From: Candidatus Sericytochromatia bacterium
Lineage (GTDB): Bacteria; Cyanobacteriota; Sericytochromatia; UBA7694; JACMQJ01
DNA length: 64,000 bases
Direction of reading: 5' to 3'
Assembly: GCA_026004035.1 (NCBI GenBank)
Contig: BPII01000001.1
Location: forward strand, 64,312 to 128,311
Positions 18,239 to 27,772 of this stretch are shown here, piece after piece; position 1 is the stretch's first letter; every line of letters begins with the position of its first letter. The notes under the pieces were generated by a model. That model was not told the DNA's origin, did no database searches, and worked only from the letters and a program-made list of their open reading frames with translations. Made by a program: the position numbers and the translations under genes.

Positions 18239-19813
18239 ATGAAAATCAAAATACTTTATAGTTACCTTTTTCATATTCAAAAGCAAATAAACATACTAAA
18301 AAAATATATCAATTTAGATATTTTAAATTATCTTCCTGAAGATTTTTTTAAACTAATTTCTGGAATAAAAGAAGAAGTTACTATTAAAGGTAAAAATGAT
18401 TTTTTAGTTGATACTATTATATTTCTTATTTATTTTAAAATAATAAATGGTAGTAATATTACTTTTGAATTACAAAAAAATATTTTAAAAATAAATAATA
18501 CTGATGTTTTCAATAATTACATAGATAATGTGAAAGATTTAATTTTAAAAGAAGATTTAGAAAAAATAAATTTTCCAGATATACCAATTGTTATACTTAC
18601 ATATAATAGATATAAACAATTGAAAGAGTGTATAGAAGAATATAAAAATAACTTGAAATTATTTAATCATAACAAAGTAGAGATATTTGTTTCTGATGAT
18701 TCTGATATAGATTACTTTCTAATAGAAAATAAAAAACTAGAAAACATCTTTAACATAAAAGTTATAGATCCTCGAGAAAAAACTTTATTTATACAAAAAA
18801 AATTCAATAAATTTAAAAATGATTATATTTACTACGTCTTTGGTGGTCATAATGTAAAGCCTTCTTATGGAAAAAATAGAAACTTTGTATCTTTATATTT
18901 TTATGATAAATCTTTTATAAGTTTAGATGATGATTCTTTACCTTATACATTAACTATTAAACCAAAAACTATTTATAATTACATAGTAAATTTAGATTAC
19001 ATATCTGAAAGCAATTTAAACTCAATACAAGTGGATAATAAAGAAACATTTTTATTACCTGTAGATTTTTACACTTATTATAAATTTTTTGGAAAAGAAT
19101 TAATGTTTTCAAAATATTGTGGAACGAAAGATATGGAGACCTATTATCTTTTACTTAAGCAAATGAATTTTGATTTGAAAGAGCTTGGAGTAACAAATGA
19201 AGAAAGACTAAAACCTGACTATTTTTTATATGATAAAAAAATAAATGTAGGAGCTGGTATTCATACTTTATGTACATATTTTCCAAAGGATTTTAAAAAT
19301 AAAATAACAATTTCTTCAAATTACAGAATTGAAGATTTGATAATAGGTGCTAATTATTATATAGAAAAAAATATCATGCCGTTAGAAGTAGCTTTTTCTA
19401 TTTTTCATAATAGGGAAAAAATAGAAAATATTGATAAAACTTCTATAGAAAATCAAATATTTACAAAAGAAATATACCCAAAATATTTAGAACTTTTAAA
19501 TTTACTAGGTCAAAATGACTTCTTTAATAAATTTTCATTATATATTAATAATAATTTTATAAATATAGATAAAAATAAAATTCTTGATACTAAAGGATAT
19601 ATTAATTATTTACATAAAATATATTCTAATGCTTTAAGAAATTGTCAGAATTCTATAGATAAAGGAAATTTAATTAGTATTTTAAATGTATTTTCAGAAT
19701 TAAGTCTTATTTCTGAAGATGATCTAAAAAATAAAATGGAAAATTTTACAAATATAATTTTTAAAGAATTAGCTAGAAACTTTATAATATACAAGTATAT
19801 AGAATACTTTTAG
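18239..19813 (+). CDS. Glycosyltransferase-like protein (GT-A fold)
   Basis: 524 residues. A mostly helical N-terminal ~110 residues is followed by a GT-A-like core: I-P-I-V-I-L-T-Y-N-R-Y-K-Q-L (~115), V-E-I-F-V-S-D-D-S-D (~145), S-Y-G-K-N-R-N, and S-L-D-D-D-S-L-P-Y (~228), which would be the metal-binding DxD. The order and spacing follow family-2 glycosyltransferases, but the sequence is divergent. The C-terminal ~180 residues are unrecognised. It has no signal peptide or membrane segment and starts right after the inverted-repeat island. It shares the family-2 style of the 5.4 kb gene but is not a close copy. Confidence 0.6.
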   Translation: MKIKILYSYLFHIQKQINILKKYINLDILNYLPEDFFKLISGIKEEVTIKGKNDFLVDTIIFLIYFKIINGSNITFELQKNILKINNTDVFNNYIDNVKDLILKEDLEKINFPDIPIVILTYNRYKQLKECIEEYKNNLKLFNHNKVEIFVSDDSDIDYFLIENKKLENIFNIKVIDPREKTLFIQKKFNKFKNDYIYYVFGGHNVKPSYGKNRNFVSLYFYDKSFISLDDDSLPYTLTIKPKTIYNYIVNLDYISESNLNSIQVDNKETFLLPVDFYTYYKFFGKELMFSKYCGTKDMETYYLLLKQMNFDLKELGVTNEERLKPDYFLYDKKINVGAGIHTLCTYFPKDFKNKITISSNYRIEDLIIGANYYIEKNIMPLEVAFSIFHNREKIENIDKTSIENQIFTKEIYPKYLELLNLLGQNDFFNKFSLYINNNFINIDKNKILDTKGYINYLHKIYSNALRNCQNSIDKGNLISILNVFSELSLISEDDLKNKMENFTNIIFKELARNFIIYKYIEYF

Positions 19814-19898
19814 GTTTTAAAAATAAAAAATAATTTTCTATTTAAAAAATATTTAATTAAAATTAAAAACAAAATGTTCTTTTTTAACAAAAATTTAA

Positions 19899-19927
19899 TT
19901 TACATATTTCAAAGTTAATTTTATAAT
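19899..19927 (+). promoter_or_regulatory. Strong predicted sigma-70 promoter of the hook-like gene
   Basis: TTTACA at 19899-19904, exactly 17 bases, then TATAAT at 19922-19927. A start near 19934 gives a leader of about 35 nt. A near-perfect Shine-Dalgarno (AGGAGGAG, 19952-19959) lies 9 nt before the ATG. Together these predict high expression from a housekeeping rather than a flagellar sigma factor. Confidence 0.7.
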
Positions 19928-19968
19928 TAAAAAAGTTATTATATTTTTTACAGGAGGAGAATAAGCAA

Positions 19969-21501
19969 ATGGCTGACGTCCGTATTAGTGCGAGAACTAC
20001 TTTAGGAACAATAAACAGATGGATAGAAGTTATTTCTGGTAATTTAGTAGGTTCACAAATAATCGGCTATAAAGGAACCAGAATGAGCTTCGGAGACTCA
20101 TTAGTTGATGTAGTTAGAGGTGGTACAGGATCAACAGGTAACGTAGGTGGTATTAACCCAGTTCAAATTAGTAGTGGAGGTATATCAGTAGGTGGTACAA
20201 CAACTGATTACAAACAAGGTTCATTAATACAAACAGGTAATAACCTTGATTTATCGATTCAAGGAAATGCTTTCTTCACCATAGCTGACTCATCAGGAAA
20301 AATTATATATACAAGAGCTGGTGAATTTAGCTTTGATGACCAAGGTTATTTAGTAAATAAAGAAGGTAACTTTGTGTTAGGATTGTATGATAGAACTAGA
20401 GAAATACTACAAAAAAATAATTTAGCAGATATAACAGCTGGAGCAAGTGGCATTACATTACAATTCAATGTTGCTTTATATGGTACTAATCCAAACGCTG
20501 GACAAACAGGAACATTTTCTTTTGTGAATGTTATTAATGCTGGTGCTCAATATAGTATAATGAATTATTTAAAAGATCCAAATGTTGTAAACAGAGATAG
20601 AGCTGTTGGAAATGCATTTGTTCCTTCTGGAAGATTAGAAGAAGCAGGTGTAGGAACTACAAATTTAGAAAGCACGACAGGATATCAAATAGGTACAATA
20701 AATGGTGTACCTATTAGAGTAAAATTACCAGCTGACTTAAATGTTGCAACAAGAACAAGTTTAGATAATGCAAAATTAATAGCAGCTGCTATTAATGAAC
20801 AATCTATTCAAACAGGTATTGCAGCTTCAGTTGTAATAAATTTAAATGACCAAAATCAAGCAACACTGGTTTTAGGTCATGTTAATAGAGTAATTGCTGA
20901 ATCTTCAGTTAGAATGCCAACAAATCCTCAAGCAAATGATATTAGAGATACACTAACAACAAACGAAACTGGTTTGATAAGAACATATAGGGATAATAAA
21001 AATAATTTATTTTTTGCAATAAATTCTTTATCTTTATTTGGTAAAGCACCAAAGTATAGACCAGAGCCTGGTGATGTATTTAGCTTTGATGGAACTGGTG
21101 CTTTGATTAACAATTCAAAAGGTAAAGATGCTGATTCAGCTCCTCCTTTCAATACAGGTATTCACGTAGCAGTTACCAAATTTGCAAACGCACAAGGTCT
21201 TGAGAGAAGAAGAGGTGGTTCACAGTTCTACTATACAGAAGCAACAGGTGGTGTTGTTGTTGGTTTTGCTGGTTTATCTAGAAATTCACAAATAAGTAGT
21301 AAATTAGGAATAGAAGAAAATGGTGTTTCTTCTATAGGAGTTGAAAATGTTATTATATCTCAAGCATTAGAATCTTCTAATACATCTGTAACTGATGCTT
21401 TACCTGAATTAACAGTTGCACAAAAAACATTTACTTCTAATACTAAAGTAGTTAACGTAGGTAATACTATTGTTGATGACTTAAATGGTTTGATAAGATA
21501 G
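19969..21501 (+). CDS. Flagellar hook/basal-body rod-like protein (FlgE/F/G family), solitary
   Basis: 510 residues, no signal peptide. The N-terminus (residues ~5-60: L-G-T-I-N-R-W-I-E-V-I-S-G-N-L-V-G) matches the flagellar rod/hook start. Residues ~80-140 contain the conserved beta region (Q-G-S-L-I-Q-T-G-N-N-L-D-L, G-N-A-F-F-T, Y-T-R-A-G-E-F-S-F-D). The last ~50 residues form the classic tail (S-Q-A-L-E-S-S-N-T-S-V-T-D then T-V-A-Q-K-T-F-T-S-N-T-K-V). Family members are exported by the flagellar type III system and polymerise. No other flagellar gene is in the window, and the gene has its own promoter and terminator. Codon use looks less AT-skewed than its neighbours, fitting high expression. 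Confidence 0.85.
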   Translation: MADVRISARTTLGTINRWIEVISGNLVGSQIIGYKGTRMSFGDSLVDVVRGGTGSTGNVGGINPVQISSGGISVGGTTTDYKQGSLIQTGNNLDLSIQGNAFFTIADSSGKIIYTRAGEFSFDDQGYLVNKEGNFVLGLYDRTREILQKNNLADITAGASGITLQFNVALYGTNPNAGQTGTFSFVNVINAGAQYSIMNYLKDPNVVNRDRAVGNAFVPSGRLEEAGVGTTNLESTTGYQIGTINGVPIRVKLPADLNVATRTSLDNAKLIAAAINEQSIQTGIAASVVINLNDQNQATLVLGHVNRVIAESSVRMPTNPQANDIRDTLTTNETGLIRTYRDNKNNLFFAINSLSLFGKAPKYRPEPGDVFSFDGTGALINNSKGKDADSAPPFNTGIHVAVTKFANAQGLERRRGGSQFYYTEATGGVVVGFAGLSRNSQISSKLGIEENGVSSIGVENVIISQALESSNTSVTDALPELTVAQKTFTSNTKVVNVGNTIVDDLNGLIR

Positions 21502-21512
21502 TTAGTTTTATT

Positions 21513-21538
21513 ACTCTCCTTTTTAGGAGAGTTTTTTT
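21513..21538 (+). terminator. Rho-independent terminator after the hook-like gene
   Basis: A perfect 7-bp stem ACTCTCC/GGAGAGT with a 6-base loop, followed by seven T residues, 11 bases after the hook-like stop codon. It separates this gene from the kinase. Confidence 0.9.
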
Positions 21539-21610
21539 ACTATTTTCTAAGTTTTTTGATATACTTAATTTTATAATAAGTGAAATATTTCTTTTTGCTA
21601 TGATAAGCAA

Positions 21611-23335
21611 GTGAATATACTTTCTAAAAACTACGAAATAATAAAAGAGATTGGAAGAGGAGGCATGGGCCTAGTTTATTTAGCCCATGATAAGAGACTA
21701 GATAGAAAAGTTGCATTAAAGGTATTACAGCTTGATCCAAATCTAGATGAAGAAGATAAACAAAAAACTGTTAATAGATTTTACATAGAAGGACGTTCTC
21801 TTGCAAAACTAACTCATCCTAATATTGTAAGTATATATGATATTGGCGAAGAAGATGGCCAATATTATATGATAATGGAATTTTTAGAAGGTAAATCTCT
21901 TGCAAAACTTTTACAAATAAAGTCACCATTTTCTGTAGATTTAGTTATATCAATAGGTATTCAGATAACAAATGCTTTAGCATATATACATGAAAGAGGA
22001 ATATTACATAGAGATATTAAACCAGGTAATATAATACTTTCAGAATCAGGTATTGCTAAATTGACAGACTTTGGACTTGCAAAACTTACAGATACAAAGT
22101 ATTCATTAACTCAAACAGGATCATTATTTGGTAGCTTAGTTTATATACCACCTGAACAAGCATTGGGTTCTAAGAATCTCGATAATAGAGCAGATATATA
22201 TTCTTTAGGAGTTACTCTTTATGAACTAGTAACAGGAGTTTCTCCATTTCAAGACGAAACAATAGCAGTTGTAATAAGAAAAATATTAGAAGAAACTCCA
22301 GCTAATCCTAGCTCTATAATTAAAAGTATTCCAAAAGAATTAGATGAAATAATATTGAAAGCTATAAAAAAATCTCCAGACGAAAGATATAAAAATATAT
22401 CAGAAATGGAAGCAGATTTAATAAAATTAAAAGAAAAAAGAGAAAAGAAAAATGAAACTATATCTCAAGAGATTATAAAAGAAGAAGAAACACATGTTTT
22501 CTCAGGTAAAATAGAAGATAGTTTTTTAATATCAACAATAATAGAATTTTTATCCTTAAATAATAACACAGGTAGATTAAATTTTAAACTAAATAATGAG
22601 ATAGAAGCTTCAATATACATTTTTGAAGGAAATATAACTCATGCAGAAGTTGGAAATTTAACAGGACTAGATGCAATAACTCATATACTATGTTGGAAAT
22701 ATGCAAGAGGTGAATTTTCTTTTAGTAAAGATTACAATGGAGAAAAACTATTTTATAAATCTCTAGGAACTATGACTGTAAGACAAATTTTAGATTCAGC
22801 TAATAATAGAATAAATTCATGTTTGTATAGAAAATATTTACATAACAAATTACATAATTTAAATAAAAGTATATCAGCAATAAAAGAGGAATTACCCATA
22901 TCAGAAAATAATATTGTAAAAAAGAAATTTATTGATAAATTTTCTAAAAGAAATAATATAAAATTACATGAATTAATATCAAAGACTCATAGTTCTGAAA
23001 TAGATTCTTGTAATTCTTTGTTTGAAATGCTTCAAGATGGCATGTTATCTAATATATCTAATCTTGATAAAGAAGTTCCTTATTCTCATCTATTGCATGT
23101 TGTAAATATTATTTCTAAGTATACTGATAAATCAATAGCATTAAAATTTGTAGCTAGTAAAAAAAATGAACTAAATTTAAATAATCCTAATAATGTTGTA
23201 ACAATAAAACAACTATATAGACTTACAAATCTTGCATATAAAGAATTCTATTCATTATTACCTGATAGAAAAAATAAGTGGATAGAATTAAGAGAACAAA
23301 TAAGAGAATATTTAAGTAGTTTAGTATTTGAATAA
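21611..23335 (+). CDS. Hanks-type Ser/Thr protein kinase with C-terminal DUF4388-like domain
   Basis: 574 residues, GTG start. Residues ~8-270 are a complete eukaryotic-like kinase: G-R-G-G-M-G P-loop, V-A-L-K (Lys37), H-R-D-I-K-P-G-N (~133, catalytic Asp), D-F-G-L-A (~153), and P-P-E-Q-A with D-I-Y-S-L-G-V-T. It should therefore be active. After a charged helical linker, ~295-400 resembles the DUF4388/PatA N-terminal domain (F-S-G-K-I-E-D-S-F-L-I-S-T-I-I, G-R-L-N-F, I-Y-I-F-E-G-N-I-T-H-A), common in signalling proteins of cyanobacteria and deltaproteobacteria. The final ~170 residues are unknown. There is no membrane segment, so it is a cytoplasmic kinase. Confidence 0.92.
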   Translation: MNILSKNYEIIKEIGRGGMGLVYLAHDKRLDRKVALKVLQLDPNLDEEDKQKTVNRFYIEGRSLAKLTHPNIVSIYDIGEEDGQYYMIMEFLEGKSLAKLLQIKSPFSVDLVISIGIQITNALAYIHERGILHRDIKPGNIILSESGIAKLTDFGLAKLTDTKYSLTQTGSLFGSLVYIPPEQALGSKNLDNRADIYSLGVTLYELVTGVSPFQDETIAVVIRKILEETPANPSSIIKSIPKELDEIILKAIKKSPDERYKNISEMEADLIKLKEKREKKNETISQEIIKEEETHVFSGKIEDSFLISTIIEFLSLNNNTGRLNFKLNNEIEASIYIFEGNITHAEVGNLTGLDAITHILCWKYARGEFSFSKDYNGEKLFYKSLGTMTVRQILDSANNRINSCLYRKYLHNKLHNLNKSISAIKEELPISENNIVKKKFIDKFSKRNNIKLHELISKTHSSEIDSCNSLFEMLQDGMLSNISNLDKEVPYSHLLHVVNIISKYTDKSIALKFVASKKNELNLNNPNNVVTIKQLYRLTNLAYKEFYSLLPDRKNKWIELREQIREYLSSLVFE

Positions 23336-23537
23336 CAAGTTTTTATTTACAATTATGATAATACAAGAATGACTATTTTATTAATAATGAACTAAAAAAC
23401 TGTTTGTATTCTAATAAAACTGAATTCAAAAATTAGTTTTTATAAAGAAAAATATAATAAATTATATTCAATGTTTGAAAATTTAAAAATTTTAGATAGA
23501 AAAATTATTAATGAAATGATATAAGCAAAATTTTAAA

Positions 23538-24194
23538 TTAGTTTGAAACTTCTAGTATAGATATTGCTTTGTAATTATTATCAAGATTATATGTTGCTGT
23601 TATTGTAACTTTACCTTCTTTTATAGCTGTAACTTTTCCACTTTGATCTACAATAGCAATAGTATTATCTGATGATGCCCAAGAAACATTGCTATTTATT
23701 TGATTATCTACTAAATAAACTTCTGCTTTTAAAATTTTACTTTCACCGATTTTAAGTTTAAGGCTAGATGGTATTATTTGAATATGTGAAACAAGTTTTT
23801 TCTTTAAAACAGTTAATTCTATTACTGCAAATATATCTTTATTATTTTTCAAAGAAACACTTATTAATGTCTTTCCTTCTTTTACAGCTCTTAATTTACC
23901 TGTGTTTGCATTTATTAAAGCTATATCATTATTTTTAGATGACCATACTATATCATTAAGAGACAATGCAGAATTTTTTATATCAATGTAATTATTCATA
24001 TCTATCTCCTGAAATTCTTCTAAATCTAGTTTAGTTAATTTCAAGTTTAATTGTTGCCTTAATGTTTTTCCACCAATTAATAAAGAAGAATCAGAAGAAG
24101 AATTTGATTTCTCCTTGCCAAGATTTATAATTAAATCTGGATCTACAACACAGGAATTTAAAAATATAAATAATAATAAAAATACTTTCTTCAT
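23538..24194 (-). CDS. Lipoprotein with two bacterial Ig-like (Big_2) domains
   Basis: 218 residues. A short signal ends in F-L-N-S-C (C15), predicting a lipid-anchored surface protein. Two Ig-like repeats of the BID_2/Big_2 type follow. The first has V-W-S-S-K-N-N-D-I-A and T-G-K-L-R-A-V-K-E-G-K-T-L-I; the second has V-S-W-A-S-S-D-N-T-I-A and S-G-K-V-T-A-I-K-E-G-K-V-T-I-T-A. Such domains occur in adhesins and cell-surface scaffolds. No enzyme motif is present. It lies ~95 bp downstream of folA on the same strand. Confidence 0.85.
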   Translation of the reverse strand: MKKVFLLLFIFLNSCVVDPDLIINLGKEKSNSSSDSSLLIGGKTLRQQLNLKLTKLDLEEFQEIDMNNYIDIKNSALSLNDIVWSSKNNDIALINANTGKLRAVKEGKTLISVSLKNNKDIFAVIELTVLKKKLVSHIQIIPSSLKLKIGESKILKAEVYLVDNQINSNVSWASSDNTIAIVDQSGKVTAIKEGKVTITATYNLDNNYKAISILEVSN

Positions 24195-24289
24195 ATTAGT
24201 TAAAAATATTATTACAATAAAAATTATAACATTTACTTTATAAATGTAGTTTTTTAAAGTAGCTTACTAGTTTCTAATAAAAAATTGAT

Positions 24290-24767
24290 TTATATTCTAT
24301 CATAATTTATAAAAGAATAATTTTCAAAATTTTGTTTATATGTTATTTTCCAATTTAAATGTTCTCTTATTTTAAAAAATTTATCACAATTATAATTTCC
24401 TAAAACTTTTGTTACATATATTTTATTTACAAAAGGAAAAAATAAATTATATATTTCTTCTCCACCTATAATCCAAGCATTATTATAATTTTCCAGAACT
24501 TTATCTATACTATTAAAAAAAAACGCAATTATCATAAGTATTAGTTATATTTTTTCTTGTTAAAACTATATTCATTCTTTTTGGAAGTGGATTATTATTT
24601 TTTTTTAAAATACTTTCAAAAGTGTTATAACCCATTATTACATTATTATTCAAAGTTAATTCTCTGAACCTTTTTAAGTCATTTGGTAAATACCAAGGTA
24701 TAGAATTATTTAAACCTATACCAAATTTATCATCATAAGCTACTACTATTTTGTAATTGTGATTCAT
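24290..24767 (-). CDS. folA: Dihydrofolate reductase, interrupted by a +1 shift
   Basis: Two frames together give one DHFR. The N-terminal part (I-V-V-A-Y-D, G-I-G-L-N-N-S-I-P-W, L-P-N-D-L-K-R-F, V-I-M-G-Y-N-T-F) and the C-terminal part (A-W-I-I-G-G-E-E-I-Y) meet at a run of nine A on the plus strand (24515-24523). Removing one base gives 158 residues, the normal DHFR length, with nothing else missing. The enzyme makes tetrahydrofolate. Since every other element is intact, a homopolymer sequencing error or transcriptional slippage is more likely than a dead gene. It lies 53 bp downstream of the TPR gene. Confidence 0.85.
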
Positions 24768-24819
24768 ATAGTTTTTTTACTTATTCCACTCTTCTATTGA
24801 AAAATATTCTTCCTATTAA

Positions 24820-26703
24820 CTAATAATATTCTTCATAAGCATAACCATATTCATCTTTGTATTTTCTTTTAGCTCCTTCTAAAAGGATTCTAGCTTGTGT
24901 ATTTGACGGATCTAATTTTAGCACTCTTTTAAAGCAATCAATAGCTTTTTCTAATCTTCCTAATTCAAGGGAAACTTTACCATATTGTATAAAGCCTTCT
25001 ACAAAACTTGTATCAGAAAGACAAGCTTTCCTTATATATTCAAGAGCTTTATTTATTTGACCATTTTTTTGATAAATTTTACTTAAATAACAATTACTAA
25101 TATTTGTATATCTTTTATCTATTTGCATCAATTTATTAAAAGCATCTATAGCTTTAATTGATTTATCATTTTCAAAATATGAAACAGCTAAATTTAATAA
25201 TGCTTGTGGATCTTTTTCATTGTATTTCACATGCTCTTGATACATATCAATAGCACTAGCTATTTTTCCTGCTTTTCTATAAGCATTAGCAAGTAATTTC
25301 TTTACATTACTAGAATTTGGATCTATTTTTAAAATTTTCTCATATAAATCTATTGCATCATCTACTTGATTAGCTTCATAATAAACTAATGCTAAATTTT
25401 TCATTGCTGTAAGATTATTTGGTTCTATTGAAATAGCTTTTTCATATTCTCTCATCGCTCTATTAATATTATTATTTTTATGAAAACAAACTCCTAAATT
25501 TATATAAGAATCGGCATCATTTGGATTAATATCTATTGCTTTCATGAATCTTTCTATAGCATTATCTATATTATTATTTTCAAGTTCTTGAATTCCGAGA
25601 TATTTATGAAGTAAGTAGTTATCTTCATCCTGATAAGTTTTATCAATGTTTTTTAATTGTTCATAAGCTAAATCTTTTCTACCTTTTTTATAATTAATGA
25701 TTGCAATATTTATTTTGGCAGATATATTATTTTTATCTATTTCTAATATTCTTTGATAAGTTGAGTTTGCTTTATCTAATGCACCTAATTTTGAATATAA
25801 TTCACCTAGTAATAAATAAGCATCTATAAATTTATTATTACTTTTTACTACATTTTCTAATCTTTTTATTGCTAATTCATTTTCTCCTTTATTAATATAT
25901 AAGTTTGATAGTTTGTATTGTAGATTATGATTATCTGGTGTATTTTTAACTGCAAAAGTTAGATATTCAATTGACTTGTCTATATCGTTTTTTTCTAACA
26001 TTATATCTGATAGTTTTTCATAAATTTCAGATTTTTTGTTTTTATCTTCAAACTTAGATATAGCTTTTTCATAGTACAAAATAGCATTATCATAATCTTG
26101 TAGTTCTTTATAACAGAATGCAATATTTAATAAAGCATCAGGTAATTCTTCTAGCTTTAAACAATTATTGTATTCTTCTATAGCTTCTTTGAAATATTCT
26201 TTATTTTGCAAGTCTTCACCTTTTGCAAGATATGCAAGAATTATTTTTTTCTTTATCTTTTGATTATCTTTATCTTTTTTTAGTAAATCATTCAGTTCTT
26301 TTATAGCCAAATCAAATTTTCGATTTTTTATATTAATAGATGATAAATTTATTTTTGCTTCTACATTTTCCGGATCATTAAATAAAATTTCTTTAAACTC
26401 TATGCTTGCTGATATAAAATCACCTATTAACATGTAAGTTAGACCTAGTTTGTTTCTAATTGACACGCTATCAGGTTTTTCTTCCAATGCTTTTTCTAAA
26501 TAAGGTATAGCTTCTTTATACTTTTTATTTTTTAATAAAGAAACAGCTTTTTCATAATTATTTATCTCTACATTTTCTTCAAAAATATTTTCTTCTTTAT
26601 GAGCTTGATTAATTTCATTAATAAATTTAGAATTTGCCTTAACTTTTAGGACCCTATCAGTATATTTTTTGTATAAATCATTAAATTTATTAATTATTGA
26701 CAT
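24820..26703 (-). CDS. Large TPR-repeat protein
   Basis: 627 residues, almost entirely tetratricopeptide repeats: roughly 16 tandem 34-residue units from about residue 45 to the end. Good examples are Y-I-N-L-G-V-C-F-H-K-N-N-N-I-N-R-A and A-M-K-N-L-A-L-V-Y-Y-E-A-N-Q-V-D-D-A, each followed by I-x-P-N or I-D-P-N. There is no signal peptide, transmembrane segment or catalytic domain. Such solenoids are protein-docking scaffolds; the client is unknown. It is the first gene of a minus-strand run with folA and the Ig-like lipoprotein. Confidence 0.9.
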   Translation of the reverse strand: MSIINKFNDLYKKYTDRVLKVKANSKFINEINQAHKEENIFEENVEINNYEKAVSLLKNKKYKEAIPYLEKALEEKPDSVSIRNKLGLTYMLIGDFISASIEFKEILFNDPENVEAKINLSSINIKNRKFDLAIKELNDLLKKDKDNQKIKKKIILAYLAKGEDLQNKEYFKEAIEEYNNCLKLEELPDALLNIAFCYKELQDYDNAILYYEKAISKFEDKNKKSEIYEKLSDIMLEKNDIDKSIEYLTFAVKNTPDNHNLQYKLSNLYINKGENELAIKRLENVVKSNNKFIDAYLLLGELYSKLGALDKANSTYQRILEIDKNNISAKINIAIINYKKGRKDLAYEQLKNIDKTYQDEDNYLLHKYLGIQELENNNIDNAIERFMKAIDINPNDADSYINLGVCFHKNNNINRAMREYEKAISIEPNNLTAMKNLALVYYEANQVDDAIDLYEKILKIDPNSSNVKKLLANAYRKAGKIASAIDMYQEHVKYNEKDPQALLNLAVSYFENDKSIKAIDAFNKLMQIDKRYTNISNCYLSKIYQKNGQINKALEYIRKACLSDTSFVEGFIQYGKVSLELGRLEKAIDCFKRVLKLDPSNTQARILLEGAKRKYKDEYGYAYEEYY

Positions 26704-26830
26704 AAATTATATTATATATTAAATAATAATAAATGTAAATTTTTGAAATTGAATTTATATATAAAAAGAAATTATACTATATAAAGTAATGTTATACTAT
26801 TCTATATAATTGAAAAAATCTAAAGTTAAT

Positions 26831-27772
26831 ATGAAAAAATTTATAAAAATATTAATATTATCAAATTTATTTTCCTGTACATATAATTTTAATGATAAAG
26901 AAGAAAATAAATCTGATTTTTATATTCCATATATTGCTAAAGATTTAAATGGTAATACTGATATTTACTTAATTGACATAAAAGGTAAAAATAAAATTAG
27001 GGTAACAAATGATGTTTATGAAGAATCTGATCCATCTTTATTACCTAATGGTCAAATATTATTTTCTTCAAAGAGAACGGGAACTTGGCAAATATACACA
27101 ATAAGTCCTAATGGAGAAAATTTAAAAGCTATTACTAATGATAAGGGAATTAATAATTATAGACCTAGTTTAACAATAGATGGAAGAATTATTTTTGTAT
27201 CCGATAGAGATGTAAAACCTAATATATATTCTATTGATTTTGACGGAAGTAATTTAATAAGATTAACTGAAGGTGATGATTATTTTGATTATCCTTCACC
27301 GTTGGATGATGGTTCAATAGTATATCTATCTAATAAAGAAACTAAATGGCAAATATGGTCAATGAACGCTGATGGAACAAATAAGAAAAAAATAACAAAT
27401 TTATTTTTTAATCCAATTTCTATTTCATCTATGCCAAGTTATGTAAAAGATTCAATAGTAACAATGCCACCACCAGATGATACATTTTTTGGAAGAAGAA
27501 ATGTAGCATTAAGTAAGCTTACAAGCAAAGTAGTTTTTACAGCTAGAGATAATAAAGGAGATTTAGAAATATTTAGAATAGATATTGACGGAAATAATTT
27601 GAAAAATCTTACTCAAAGCCCAGGAATAGATGCCAATCCAATTGTTTTAAGAAATGGTAAAATTGCTTTTACTTCAGATAGAGACGGAACTTTTGATGTT
27701 TGGATAATGGAACCTGATGGTTATAATCCCTTTAATTTAACAAAGGAACCTAATTATGCAAGTACCAGATAA
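26831..27772 (+). CDS. TolB-like beta-propeller (PD40) lipoprotein
   Basis: About 313 residues from the ATG at 26831, preferred over a TTG at 26810 because the signal peptide (M-K-K-F-I-K-I-L-I-L-S-N-L-F-S-C, C16) then starts normally. The body is a series of WD40-like PD40 repeats of the TolB type: D-I-Y-L-I-D-I-K-G, S-D-P-S-L-L-P-N-G-Q-I-L-F-S-S-K-R, Q-I-Y-T-I-S-P-N-G, R-P-S-L-T-I-D-G-R-I-I-F-V-S-D-R-D and so on. It is probably an exported propeller for protein contacts. No tol or pal genes are near. Its end overlaps the next gene by 17 bp. Confidence 0.85.
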   Translation: MKKFIKILILSNLFSCTYNFNDKEENKSDFYIPYIAKDLNGNTDIYLIDIKGKNKIRVTNDVYEESDPSLLPNGQILFSSKRTGTWQIYTISPNGENLKAITNDKGINNYRPSLTIDGRIIFVSDRDVKPNIYSIDFDGSNLIRLTEGDDYFDYPSPLDDGSIVYLSNKETKWQIWSMNADGTNKKKITNLFFNPISISSMPSYVKDSIVTMPPPDDTFFGRRNVALSKLTSKVVFTARDNKGDLEIFRIDIDGNNLKNLTQSPGIDANPIVLRNGKIAFTSDRDGTFDVWIMEPDGYNPFNLTKEPNYASTR

